Assembly (NCBI RefSeq): GCF_049532985.1
Contig: NZ_CP186693.1
Coordinates: 5,642,001-5,706,000, forward strand
Reading direction: 5' to 3'
Length of the DNA stretch: 64,000 bases
Source of the DNA: Promicromonospora sp049532985
Lineage (GTDB): Bacteria > Actinomycetota > Actinomycetes > Actinomycetales > Cellulomonadaceae
Made by a program: the position numbers and the translations under genes. The notes under the pieces were generated by a model, which saw nothing but the letters and a program-made list of their open reading frames with translations, was not told where the DNA came from and did no database searches. Shown piece by piece: positions 43,059 to 51,253 of this stretch. Position 1 is the stretch's first letter. Each line of letters starts with the position of its first letter.

Positions 43059-44560
43059 CCGACGTCGGGCAGGCCGTCGACGCGGCCTTCCGTGACGAGT
43101 GGGGGCGGGTGCTGGCGGCCGTCGCCCGCAGCACGGGTGACCTCGACCTCGCGGAGGACTGCACGCAGGAGGCCTTCGCCGTCGCGCTGCGCACCTGGCA
43201 GCGCGACGGCGTGCCCGCGCGCCCCGGCGCCTGGCTCACCACCACGGCCCGGCGGCGCGCGGTCGACCGCCTGCGGCGTCGCGCGGTCGAGGCGCAGAAG
43301 GTGGCGACGGCCGCGCGCCTGACCGAGCGGCTCGGCGGAGAGGCGGCCGACCCGGTGGCCGAGGCGGCGTACACGGCGGACGCGGGCGACGGCTGGGCGG
43401 GCAGCACACTGGAGGACCCCGACGGCGACCTGCTGCGGCTCGTCTTCACGTGCTGCCACCCGGCACTGCCCCTGGAGGGCCGGGTGGCGCTCACCCTGCG
43501 GTCCCTGACCGGCATGACGACGGCGCAGGTGGCGCGGGCCTTCCTCGTGCCGGAGACGACGATGGCCCAGCGCCTGACCCGTGCCAAGCGCAAGATCCGG
43601 ACGGCCGGGATCGCGTTCCGCGTACCGCCGCCCGAGCTGCTGCCCGAACGCGTCTCCGCGGTGCTCGCCGTGCTGTACGTGCTGTTCACGCAGGGGTACG
43701 ACGCCTGGGCCGAGCCGGACGCCGTGGATCCTGGTGACGGCATCGTGCCGGGGCCTGCTGCCGCCGTCGGTGCCGCCGTCGCCGTCGCCGTCGCCGACGC
43801 CGAAGCCGACGCCGACGCCGACGCCGACACCGACGCTGACACCGTCGCCGTCGCCGTCCCGGGGACCGCAGCCCGCCGGGCCCTGGCCGACGACGCGATC
43901 CGCGTCGCCCGGCTCGTCGCCCGCCTGCTGCCCGACGAGCCGGAGGCGCGCGGCCTGCTGGCGCTCCTGCTGCTCCAGCACGCGCGGCGTGCGGCACGGC
44001 TGGGGCCGGGCCGGGACGCGGCGTCCGGACCGGTGCCGCGCACGCTCGACGAGCAGGACCGCTCGCTGTGGCGCCGGGACGAGATCACCGAGGGCCTGGC
44101 CGTGCTCGACGACGCGCTCGCGGCCCGGCGCCCGGGGCCGTACCAGGTGCAGGCGGCGATCGCCGCCCTGCACGCACGGGCGACGACGGCCGACGGGACG
44201 GACTGGGCCGAGATCACCGCGCTCTACGACGTGCTGCTCGGCATGACCGGGTCACCGGTGGTGGCGCTCAACCGCGCGGTCGCCGTGGGGATGCTGCGCG
44301 GACCCGAGGCCGGTCTTGCCGAGCTGGACGCGCTCTCCTCCGCGCCCGAGCTCGCGGCCTATCACCTCTTCCCGGCGGTGCGGGCCGACCTCCTGCGGCG
44401 CGCGGGCCGACCGCACGAGGCCGTCGCGGAGTACCGCCGGGCGCTCGACCAGGTCGACCGGGAGGGCGACCGGCGCCTGCTGCGCGCCCGCCTCGCCGAC
44501 CTGTCAGACGCCGACGGACCTGCCGGTCGCACGGGTCACCGCAGTGATCCGTACGTCTGA
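43055..44560 (+). CDS. ECF42-type RNA polymerase sigma factor
   Basis: 501 residues. Sigma-2 covers about 1-80 (DEWGRVLAAVARSTGDLDLAEDCTQEAFAVALRTW ... RPGAWLTTTARRRAVDRLRRRA). Sigma-4 covers about 145-195 (ALTLRSLTGMTTAQVARAFLVPETTMAQRLTRAKRKI). The DUF6596/TPR-like extension that defines ECF42 follows, with RRALADDAIRVARLVARLLPDEPEARGLLALLLLQ and VALNRAVAVGMLRGPEAGLAEL. There is no anti-sigma gene, as usual for this group, so the long C-terminus probably controls activity. Between about residues 232 and 270 it carries a low-complexity Ala/Val/Asp insert absent from the paralogue at 10844. Its last codons form one arm of a terminator-like hairpin. Confidence 0.92.
   Translation: MTDVGQAVDAAFRDEWGRVLAAVARSTGDLDLAEDCTQEAFAVALRTWQRDGVPARPGAWLTTTARRRAVDRLRRRAVEAQKVATAARLTERLGGEAADPVAEAAYTADAGDGWAGSTLEDPDGDLLRLVFTCCHPALPLEGRVALTLRSLTGMTTAQVARAFLVPETTMAQRLTRAKRKIRTAGIAFRVPPPELLPERVSAVLAVLYVLFTQGYDAWAEPDAVDPGDGIVPGPAAAVGAAVAVAVADAEADADADADTDADTVAVAVPGTAARRALADDAIRVARLVARLLPDEPEARGLLALLLLQHARRAARLGPGRDAASGPVPRTLDEQDRSLWRRDEITEGLAVLDDALAARRPGPYQVQAAIAALHARATTADGTDWAEITALYDVLLGMTGSPVVALNRAVAVGMLRGPEAGLAELDALSSAPELAAYHLFPAVRADLLRRAGRPHEAVAEYRRALDQVDREGDRRLLRARLADLSDADGPAGRTGHRSDPYV
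43773..43857 (+). repeat. Trinucleotide/hexanucleotide repeat inside the sigma gene
   Basis: Runs of gcc-gtc and gcc-gac codons encode alternating Ala/Val and Ala/Asp residues in the linker between sigma-4 and the TPR-like domain. The pattern suggests slippage expansion; length may vary between strains. Confidence 0.75.
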
Positions 44561-44577
44561 CAGGTCCGTCGGGCGTC
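44507..44577. terminator. Hairpin spanning the end of the ECF42 gene
   Basis: Arms 44507-44522 and 44561-44577 pair over about 16 bp with one bulged base, around a 38-nt loop that includes the stop codon. It lies between the convergent sigma-factor and greA genes. Confidence 0.5.
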
Positions 44578-44595
44578 CGTCGGGCTCGGCGAGGG

Positions 44596-45078
44596 TCAGC
44601 CCTGGAAGGGCTTCGCGCCCGTGATCTCCACGGGGATGTCGCGCCCGTTGGGCGCCGTGTAGCTGGTCTTCGCACCGATCGACTTGCCGTCGATCGCGGC
44701 GCCCAGCGGCGACGTCGGCGAGTAGACGTCGAGGTCCGTGGACCCGGCCATCTCGCGCGAACCGAAGAGGAAGTTCATCTCGTCGCCGGCGACCAGCGCC
44801 GTCACGACCATGCCCGGCTCCACCTTGCCGTCGTCCGCCGGGGTGCCGACCTGCACGTTCCGGAGCTTCTCGGTGAGCTCCAGGATGCGCGCCTCGTTCT
44901 TGGCCTGCTCCTCGCGCGCGGCGTGGTAGCCGCCGTTCTCCTTGAGGTCGCCCTCGTCGCGGGCAGCGGCGATGCGCTCGGTGATCTCCGCCCGGTAGGG
45001 ACCGGAGAGATGCTCCAGCTCCGCCTTGAGCTTGTCGTGCGCCTCCTGGGTGAGCCAGGTGACAGAAGCTTCGGCCAC
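44596..45078 (-). CDS. greA: Transcription elongation factor GreA
   Basis: 160 residues. The N-terminal coiled coil (about 5-80) contains the acidic tip in ARDEGDLKENGGYHAAREEQ, which reaches the RNA polymerase active site and stimulates cleavage of backtracked RNA. The C-terminal FKBP-like domain (about 85-160) includes YSPTSPLGAAIDGKSIG. AAAGGAGAGC precedes the ATG. The order greA, DUF4307, mca is conserved in many actinobacteria and is kept here. The 200 bp upstream contain nothing else I can support. Confidence 0.95.
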   Translation of the reverse strand: MAEASVTWLTQEAHDKLKAELEHLSGPYRAEITERIAAARDEGDLKENGGYHAAREEQAKNEARILELTEKLRNVQVGTPADDGKVEPGMVVTALVAGDEMNFLFGSREMAGSTDLDVYSPTSPLGAAIDGKSIGAKTSYTAPNGRDIPVEITGAKPFQG

Positions 45079-45281
45079 GGGGGCTCTCCTTTCGTCGTTG
45101 CTCGGTCGAGCGGTTCACGGCAGCGCGCAGGTCCCGGCCGACGGAGCGGAACGGGCACGCGCGTCAGCCGGTCAACACAGCGTGTGAAACGACGAGAATA
45201 CCAATTTTCGGGAAAGCCTTGCCCAGGCACTCCCCGTTTCCGCTCTGAGCGGACGTCGCCCCGTGACGCGGCCGGGTGCCC

Positions 45282-45800
45282 TCAGCGCACCTCACAGTGG
45301 TCGACGACGCCGGTGGTCGCGAGCTCCGTGGTGGCGATGGTCACGGTGTGCCGCGTGGTCCGCGCGTCGTCCGGACCCACCTCGACGTCGATCGCGCCGA
45401 CCTCCGCGAAGTTCTTGCTCAGCGCGGTGACGGTGCACACGGCTTCGGTCCCGGGCGGCATGCTGACGTCGAACGTCACGTCCACCTCCTCGGCGCTGGT
45501 GACCGAGAAACCGACGTCCGTGAAGGTCACGGGATCGCGCTGGGTGTCCACGATGGTGAACCATGCGGCGATCGCGACTCCCGCCGCCAGGGCGGCCCCC
45601 ACGGCGATCCGGGCGCCCACCGAGAGCTTCGGGCGCGGGCGGACGTCGTCGCTCTCGTCCCACGGGTCCTCGTCGCGGGGCAGGTCCGCCCGCCGCGGTC
45701 CGGGCCGGGAGCGGCCGTAGCGCTCCGCGAGGTCCGGGGTCTGCGCCGGCGGCCGCGGAGGCGTGGCGGACGACGGGGCGGCGGGTTCTGGGTCGGTCAT
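45282..45800 (-). CDS. DUF4307 membrane-anchored protein
   Basis: 172 residues. A Pro/Arg/Asp-rich cytoplasmic N-terminus includes the conserved DLAERYGR. One membrane helix follows (about 63-83, VGARIAVGAALAAGVAIAAWFTIV), then an extracytoplasmic beta-sandwich-like domain of about 90 residues ending in DHCEVR, with two cysteines (EAVCTVTAL and DHCEV). The domain is well conserved in actinobacteria next to mca and greA. Its function is unknown. Divergent from mca across a 135-bp promoter region. Confidence 0.88.
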   Translation of the reverse strand: MTDPEPAAPSSATPPRPPAQTPDLAERYGRSRPGPRRADLPRDEDPWDESDDVRPRPKLSVGARIAVGAALAAGVAIAAWFTIVDTQRDPVTFTDVGFSVTSAEEVDVTFDVSMPPGTEAVCTVTALSKNFAEVGAIDVEVGPDDARTTRHTVTIATTELATTGVVDHCEVR

Positions 45801-45935
45801 CGCGGCTCGCTCGGATCGGGGTGTCGGTGGTTCGTAGCAAGATTGTCCGTGGACCATCATGGTCCATGGGTCGATCGTCCCAGAGCGACCGCCCCAGAGC
45901 GAATGTCCCCGACGCATCCCACACAGGAGGACCCA

Positions 45936-46856
45936 GTGTCCGTACCCGAGCGCGAGCCGCTCCGTCTGATGGCGGTGCACGCGCACCCGGACGACGAGTC
46001 GAGCAAGGGCGCCGCCGCGACGGCCCGCTACGCCGCAGAGGGGGTGGAGGTCCTCGTCGTGACGTGCACCGGGGGCGAACGGGGCGACATCCTGAACGCG
46101 TCGTTCGAGGTGCCGCCGGGGCACGAGTTCGAGTCGATCGAGGGGCGCCGCGCCGTGCGCCGGCTGGAGATGGCCCGCGCCGCCGAGGCGCTGGGCGTGC
46201 GCCAGCAGTGGCTCGGCTTCGTGGACTCGGGCCTGCCCGAGGGCGACCCGCTGCCCCCGCTGCCCGAGGGATGCTTCGCGCTGGTGCCGCTCGAGGAGGC
46301 GGCGGCGCCGCTGGTCCAGGCCGTGCGCGAGTTCCGGCCGCACGTCATCACGACGTACGACCCGTCGGGCGGGTACCCCCACCCCGACCACATCAAGTGC
46401 CACGAGATCTCGTTCGAGGCGTTCCACGCCGCCGGCGACCCGGACCGCTACCCGGGCACGGGCGAACCCTGGGAACCGCTCAAGCTCTACTACAACCACG
46501 GCTTCTCGATGGCGCGCATCCGCGCGGTGCACGAGGCCGTCCAGGGGGCCGGCCTGGAGTCGCCGTTCGGCGAGTGGGTCGAGTCGCGTGACGCCCGGGA
46601 GATCCCCGAGCGCCAGGTCACCACGCTGGTGCCGGTGGCCGACTACTTCCCGAACCGGGACGCCGCACTGACGGCGCACGCCTCGCAGATCGACCCGAAC
46701 GGGTTCTTCTTCGCCGTGCCGCGGGACATCGAGGTCGACGTCTGGCCGTGGGACGAGTACGAGCTGGCGGAGTCCCGCGTGCCGCTCCCCGAGCGGGCAC
46801 CGGGCGAGTACGAGCGTGACCTGTTCGAGGGCGTCCGGTCGGAGGTCCCCGCATGA
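45936..46856 (+). CDS. mca: Mycothiol S-conjugate amidase
   Basis: 306 residues, LmbE-like zinc hydrolase. Zinc ligands lie in AVHAHPDDESSKG and GYPHPDHIKCHE. CTGGERGDILN and the C-terminal region with HASQIDPNGFFFAVP are shared with Mca rather than MshB. It cleaves mycothiol conjugates of toxins into mercapturates and glucosaminyl-inositol, in the cytoplasm. The GTG start has ACAGGAGG 5 nt upstream. Its stop overlaps the next gene by ATGA. Presence of this gene indicates a mycothiol-producing host. Confidence 0.95.
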   Translation: MSVPEREPLRLMAVHAHPDDESSKGAAATARYAAEGVEVLVVTCTGGERGDILNASFEVPPGHEFESIEGRRAVRRLEMARAAEALGVRQQWLGFVDSGLPEGDPLPPLPEGCFALVPLEEAAAPLVQAVREFRPHVITTYDPSGGYPHPDHIKCHEISFEAFHAAGDPDRYPGTGEPWEPLKLYYNHGFSMARIRAVHEAVQGAGLESPFGEWVESRDAREIPERQVTTLVPVADYFPNRDAALTAHASQIDPNGFFFAVPRDIEVDVWPWDEYELAESRVPLPERAPGEYERDLFEGVRSEVPA

Positions 46857-47266
46857 GCCCGGTCGCCGTGGCTGCCCTCGCGTTCGCGACCGAGCCGTCA
46901 CCGAACCCGACCGAGAACAACCTGCGTCCCGGCCTGGAGGAGTGGCAGGTCTCGCCGGGTCTCGTCGGCTTCGTCGTCACCTTCGCGCTGGCGCTGGCCT
47001 GCGTGCTGCTGTTCCTGAACATGAGCAAGCACCTGCGCCGGGCGGGCCACAACGCGAAGCAGCAGGGTCTTCCCGTGCCCCAGCCGGAGGTCATCAGCTT
47101 CCGCCGGTCCGACGACGACGCGCGCGAGCCCGGCGGCTCCACGGGCGAGGGCGGGGAACCGTCCGAGGTGCCGGCCGGCTCCCCGTCCGATCCGCCGTCC
47201 GGCGGCGGGTCGTCCGGCGGGGACAGCGGCGGCGGCTCGGGGGACAGCGGCGGTTCGGGTGCCTGA
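46853..47266 (+). CDS. Small single-span membrane protein of the mca operon
   Basis: 137 residues. An extracytoplasmic N-terminus (TEPSPNPTENNLRPGLEEWQVSPG) precedes one membrane helix (about 35-57, LVGFVVTFALALACVLLFLNM), then a basic juxtamembrane segment KHLRRAGHNAKQQG and a Ser/Gly/Asp-rich tail. Proteins of this shape regularly follow mca in actinobacteria, but no function is known. The ATG overlaps the mca stop, and its own end overlaps the nitrilase start by 8 nt. Confidence 0.85.
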   Translation: MSPVAVAALAFATEPSPNPTENNLRPGLEEWQVSPGLVGFVVTFALALACVLLFLNMSKHLRRAGHNAKQQGLPVPQPEVISFRRSDDDAREPGGSTGEGGEPSEVPAGSPSDPPSGGGSSGGDSGGGSGDSGGSGA

Positions 47267-48104
47267 CGGGGGCGACCCGGCGGGCGCGGTCGGCCCGGAC
47301 GGCGTGGTCCGGGTGACGGTGGCCCAGATCGCCGTCTCGGACGACCACGGCGCCAACCGCCAGACCGTGCTCGACGCCTTCGGGGTCGCGGCGCGCGCCG
47401 GGTCGAACCTCCTGGTGCTGCCGGAGTACGCCTCCGCGTACGACCCGCGCGGTGTGGGCCCGGAGCACGCGGAGCCGCTCGACGGGCCGTTCGTGACGTT
47501 GCTGCGGGACCGCGCGCGCAGGCACGGCATCGCGGTGGTCGCGGGCGTCACGCTCCCCGGGGCCGACGGCGTCCGCGCGGCCAACGCCCTCGTCGTCGTC
47601 GACGGATCGGGGGAGCTCGCCGGGGTGTACCGCAAGGTGCACCTCTACGACGCCTTCGGCTACCGGGAGTCGGAGCGGCTGGAGGCGGGCCCCGCCGACG
47701 CGGATCCCGTCACGCTGCGCCTGGGCGGCCTCACGTTCGGCGTGCTGACCTGCTACGACCTGCGGTTCCCCGAGTCCGCTCGCCGGCTGGTCGACGCCGG
47801 CGCGGACGTCCTGGTGTACCCGGCGGCGTGGGTGGCGGGCCCGCTCAAGGCCGACCACTGGCACACCCTGCTGCGGGCACGGGCGATCGAGAACACCGCG
47901 GTGGTGATCGGCGTCGGCATGACCGGCAAGGGCGTCGTCGGCCGCACGCTCCTGGTGGGGCCGGACGGCGTCGTCGGGCTGGAGATGGGTGACGAGCAGG
48001 CCTACCGGACCGTCGATCTCGACCCCGCGCCGCTCACGGCCGTCCGGGCGACCAACCCCTCGCTGGCCAACCGCCGCTACACGGTGGTCCCGGCCGGCAC
48101 GTGA
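47259..48104 (+). CDS. Carbon-nitrogen hydrolase (nitrilase superfamily)
   Basis: 281 residues. The Glu-Lys-Cys triad is visible in LLVLPEYASAY, YRKVHLYDAFGYRE and VLTCYDLRFPESAR. The sequence resembles the Nit1/omega-amidase-like branch that removes amides from small molecules such as deaminated glutathione. In a mycothiol operon a role in thiol or amide repair is plausible but inferred. GTG start overlapping the upstream gene. Confidence 0.9.
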   Translation: MPDGGDPAGAVGPDGVVRVTVAQIAVSDDHGANRQTVLDAFGVAARAGSNLLVLPEYASAYDPRGVGPEHAEPLDGPFVTLLRDRARRHGIAVVAGVTLPGADGVRAANALVVVDGSGELAGVYRKVHLYDAFGYRESERLEAGPADADPVTLRLGGLTFGVLTCYDLRFPESARRLVDAGADVLVYPAAWVAGPLKADHWHTLLRARAIENTAVVIGVGMTGKGVVGRTLLVGPDGVVGLEMGDEQAYRTVDLDPAPLTAVRATNPSLANRRYTVVPAGT

Positions 48105-48189
48105 GCGCTTTCGGCCAGCGTCGAATGTCATGGGCACGGGCGCCGCGGGCGAGCACCATGACTCCGTCCGGTAGCGGAGGGAGCGGGTC

Positions 48190-49284
48190 ATGGTGGTCGT
48201 CCGGAAGCACGTGCGAGGAGTGCGGGCACTCACGTCGGGAGCGCTCGCCCTCGGCCTGGCCGGGGCGGCGCTGACGCCCGCCGCCGCGCACGACGGCGTG
48301 CGAGCCGCGGAACCGGCGGGGTACGGCCCCGTCCCGGTCGTCTACGACTCCGACCTGGACTTCGACGACGCGGCGACGCTCCTGTACCTCTGCCAGGCCG
48401 ACAAGCGCGGCCTGATCGACCTGCGCGCCGTCACCGTGGTGAACAACGGCGTGGGTACGCCGGGCCGGTCGCTCACCCACGCCCGGACCATCCTGGCGAA
48501 CTGCGGTCTGTCGCACGTGCCGGTCGCGGACGGGTCCGAGCAGTGGGTCAACGAGCCGCCGCCCGAGGCACGCGCGCTGTTCGAGCAGGTGCTGAGCGGG
48601 GCCCTGGGCGACGCGGGCGTGCCCGACGAGCCGGGCGCGGTGCCGGCCGCCGAGCTCATCGCCGGCACGGTGCGCGCCTCCCGCCGCCCGGTGACCGTCC
48701 TGGCCACGGGGCCGCTGAGCAACGTGGCTGCGGCGCTGGACCGGATGAGCCCGCGGACGCTCCACGACCGCCTCGGTCGCGTCGTCGTCATGGGCGGCGC
48801 CTTCGACGTGGGCGGCAACCTGTTCGGCTCGACCACCGAGGGGTTCGACAACACCCAGGAGGTGAACATGTGGATCGATCCGCCGGCGGCCGACCGCGTG
48901 CTCGCGGGCGTCCCGCGCGCCCGGGTGAGCATGGTGGCCCTGGACGCCACGAACCACGCGCCCATCACCCCCGCCTACGTGGAGCGCCTGGGCTCAGGGG
49001 CCACGACCTACGAGGCCCGCACGGTGCACGCGATCGTCACCCAGCCGGGCCTGCCCGAGCTGGTCGGCCAGGGAATCATGTACTGGTGGGACACCCTGGC
49101 CGCCGTCTCGCTCGTGACGGGGCAGGGCGTGGACCACCGGATCCGGCCGGTCGACGTCGTGCTGGACGGTCCGTCGGCGGGCCGCACGGTGGACGTGCCG
49201 ACGGGCACGCCCCAGCACGTGGGCACGACCGCGGACGGCGCCCTGTTCGAGGACCTGTTCCTCGCCGGGCTGAACGGGCGGTGA
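48190..49284 (+). CDS. Secreted nucleoside hydrolase (IUNH superfamily)
   Basis: 364 residues. A long signal peptide (about 1-34, basic start and Ala/Leu core ending TPAAAHDG) indicates export, which is unusual for this mostly cytosolic family. The calcium-binding motif is VYDSDLDFDDAATLLYL, where the usual DTDPGIDD is changed to DSDLDFDD but keeps the metal-binding aspartates. Further family motifs: VTVLATGPLSNVAAALD, VVVMGGAF and EVNMWIDPPAADRVL. It would release ribose from nucleosides outside the cell. GGAGGGAG precedes the ATG. Confidence 0.86.
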   Translation: MVVVRKHVRGVRALTSGALALGLAGAALTPAAAHDGVRAAEPAGYGPVPVVYDSDLDFDDAATLLYLCQADKRGLIDLRAVTVVNNGVGTPGRSLTHARTILANCGLSHVPVADGSEQWVNEPPPEARALFEQVLSGALGDAGVPDEPGAVPAAELIAGTVRASRRPVTVLATGPLSNVAAALDRMSPRTLHDRLGRVVVMGGAFDVGGNLFGSTTEGFDNTQEVNMWIDPPAADRVLAGVPRARVSMVALDATNHAPITPAYVERLGSGATTYEARTVHAIVTQPGLPELVGQGIMYWWDTLAAVSLVTGQGVDHRIRPVDVVLDGPSAGRTVDVPTGTPQHVGTTADGALFEDLFLAGLNGR

Positions 49285-49290
49285 CCCGGG

Positions 49291-50082
49291 TCAGATGGCC
49301 AGGTTGGCGAGGTAGATCGCGACCACGTGGCAGGCGAACCCGAGCACGGTGAACACGTGGAAGATCTCGTGGAAGCCGAACCAGGCCGGGCTGGGGTCGG
49401 GCTTCTTGGTGCCGTAGACGATCGCGCCGAGCGTGTAGGCGATCCCGCCCGCCAGGATCAGCCAGACCACCGCCGGGCCGCCGATGGCCCAGAACTGGCC
49501 CATGTACGCCACGGCCACCCAGCCGAGCGCGAGGTAGACCGGGACGTAGACCCAGCGGGGCGCGTTGAGCCAGAAGACCCGCGCGAGCAGCCCGAGCAGC
49601 GCGCCGCTCCAGACGAGCGTGAGCAGCACCGTGCCCTGGCCGGGAGGCAGGAGCAGCACGGCGAGCGGTGTGTACGTGCCGGCGATGATCAGGAAGATGT
49701 TGGTGTGGTCGAGGCGCCGGAGCACCGCGTCGGTGCGAGGCGACCAGTTGCCGCGGTGGTACACCGCCGAGACACCGAACAGGAGGCAGGCGCTCAGGCC
49801 GAACACCGACGCCGAGACCTTGCCCGCCGTCGTGGGGGCGAGCGCGATGAGCACGATGCTGGCGGCGAGGGCGAACGGGAACGTGCCCGCGTGGATCCAG
49901 CCACGGAGCCGCGGCTTGATCTTGCGCTCGACCTTCTCGACCGTGGAGGAGACGGAGGTGGAGATGACCTGCACGACGTCGCCGGCCTTGTCGCGGACGC
50001 CGTCGAGCGTCTCCGAGACCTTGCCGGTGACCTCCTCCAGGCGGCCGGCCTGACGGTCCGGCCCGTCTGCTTGAGCTACCAC
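49291..50082 (-). CDS. Haemolysin III family (TrhA/PAQR-like) membrane protein
   Basis: 263 residues. The first 55 are polar with a helical pattern (VTGKVSETLDGVRDKAGDVVQVISTSVSSTVEKVERKIKPRLRGW). Seven membrane segments follow. Family motifs: HAGTFPFALAASIVL, SAVYHRG, RRLDHTNIFLIIAGTYTP and the C-terminal FHEIFHVFTVLGFACH; the His residues form the PAQR-type metal site. Bacterial members affect membrane lipid fluidity. The N-terminal extension is longer than in most homologues. An operator-like palindrome lies 64 bp upstream. Confidence 0.9.
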   Translation of the reverse strand: MVAQADGPDRQAGRLEEVTGKVSETLDGVRDKAGDVVQVISTSVSSTVEKVERKIKPRLRGWIHAGTFPFALAASIVLIALAPTTAGKVSASVFGLSACLLFGVSAVYHRGNWSPRTDAVLRRLDHTNIFLIIAGTYTPLAVLLLPPGQGTVLLTLVWSGALLGLLARVFWLNAPRWVYVPVYLALGWVAVAYMGQFWAIGGPAVVWLILAGGIAYTLGAIVYGTKKPDPSPAWFGFHEIFHVFTVLGFACHVVAIYLANLAI

Positions 50083-50145
50083 GTGGCCTCCTTGATCCTC
50101 GGCGACCGGCGTCCCCGTGGTGCCGGGACGCTACCTACGGTCGCG

Positions 50146-50167
50146 TAACTTACTCTAGCGTAGGTTA
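50146..50167. promoter_or_regulatory. 22-bp operator-like palindrome upstream of the haemolysin III gene
   Basis: The site pairs at 18 of 22 positions: outer TAAC/GTTA and inner TAC/GTA arms around a central CTAG. A further CTACCTACG at 50131-50139 repeats part of the arm. It is A/T-rich for this genome and lies in the 298-bp region between haemolysin III and the prenyl synthase, close to the expected haemolysin III promoter. The rest of that region shows nothing I can support. Confidence 0.5.
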
Positions 50168-50380
50168 GGGGTCGGCAGGCGGGACAGGGGCCTTGTGAAG
50201 ATCCTGCGCCGGGTTGGCGCGAGTCGCCCGTCCAGGGCCTCGGAGCGGCGGCGACGCGCGGGAACGCGCACGTCGGAGGGGTACCTTTGTCCACGTCCCA
50301 CCGGGTGGACCGACCCGGGCCAGAGCTGCCGTGCGGACCGCGTCACGCGGCACCCGCGGCCCGACCCCACTGAGGTATCC

Positions 50381-51142
50381 GTGCGTCTGCCCAGCCCGCT
50401 GTACCGCCTCTACGAGCGACGTCTGGCGTCTGCCCTGCACGGTGCGACGCTGCCCCGGCACATCGGCGTGATGCTCGACGGCAACCGCCGCTGGGCGCGT
50501 TCGTTCGGCGAGACCGCGGCCACCGGGCACCGGCGCGGTGCCGACAAGATCACCGAGTTCCTCGGCTGGGCCGAGTCGCTGGGCATCGAGGTCGTCACCC
50601 TGTGGATGCTCTCCACGGACAACCTCAGCCGGTCCGCCGACGAGCTGAGCAACCTGCTCGACATCATCGAGGACGCCGTCTCGGACCTCGCGGAGTCCGG
50701 CCGCTGGCGGCTGCGGGTCATCGGCCGGCTCGACCTGCTCCCCGCCCGCCTGGCCGCGGCCCTGCGTGCGGCGGCCGACCGCACCGCGGGCGTCAAGGGC
50801 CTCCAGGTCAACGTGGCGATCGGGTACGGCGGTCGCACCGAGATCGCCGACGCCGTCCGCTCGTACCTCCGGGAGCGGGCGAAGGACGGGGCGACGCTGG
50901 CCGACCTCGCCGAGTCCATCGACGTCGAGCACATCGCCGAGCACCTGTACACCAAGGGTCAGCCGGATCCTGAGCTGGTCATCCGGACCTCGGGGGAGCA
51001 GCGCATCGGCGGCTTCCTCATGTGGCAGAGCCAGCACAGCGAGTTCTACTTCTGCGAGGCGTACTGGCCCGCGTTCCGCCGGGTGGACTTCCTCCGTGCG
51101 CTGCGGGACTTCTCGCTGCGCGAGCGCCGGCTCGGCCGCTGA
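50381..51142 (+). CDS. uppS: Isoprenyl transferase (cis-prenyltransferase, UppS-like)
   Basis: 253 residues. The catalytic Asp is in HIGVMLDGNRRWARSFG. Further family motifs: GHRRGADKITEFLGWAESLG, TLWMLSTDNLSR, and RTSGEQRIGGFLMWQSQHSEFYFCEAYWPAFRRVDFLRALRDF. The usual SNF after RTSGEQR is GGF here, which I associate with the short-chain (Z-FPP synthase, Rv1086-like) branch, so the product may be short-chain rather than undecaprenyl diphosphate. GTG 50381 follows TGAGG; the in-frame extension to 50195 is not conserved-looking and is dropped. Confidence 0.9.
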   Translation: MRLPSPLYRLYERRLASALHGATLPRHIGVMLDGNRRWARSFGETAATGHRRGADKITEFLGWAESLGIEVVTLWMLSTDNLSRSADELSNLLDIIEDAVSDLAESGRWRLRVIGRLDLLPARLAAALRAAADRTAGVKGLQVNVAIGYGGRTEIADAVRSYLRERAKDGATLADLAESIDVEHIAEHLYTKGQPDPELVIRTSGEQRIGGFLMWQSQHSEFYFCEAYWPAFRRVDFLRALRDFSLRERRLGR

Positions 51143-51253
51143 ACCCCCTCGTCGGGCGGGCCTGCGGACCTGCTCCGACGCATCGATCCATATGGTGAAA
51201 TTCGCCACCACTGACCCAGGTAGGTAAGTGAAAGTTCAGTCAGGTAGCGTGCC

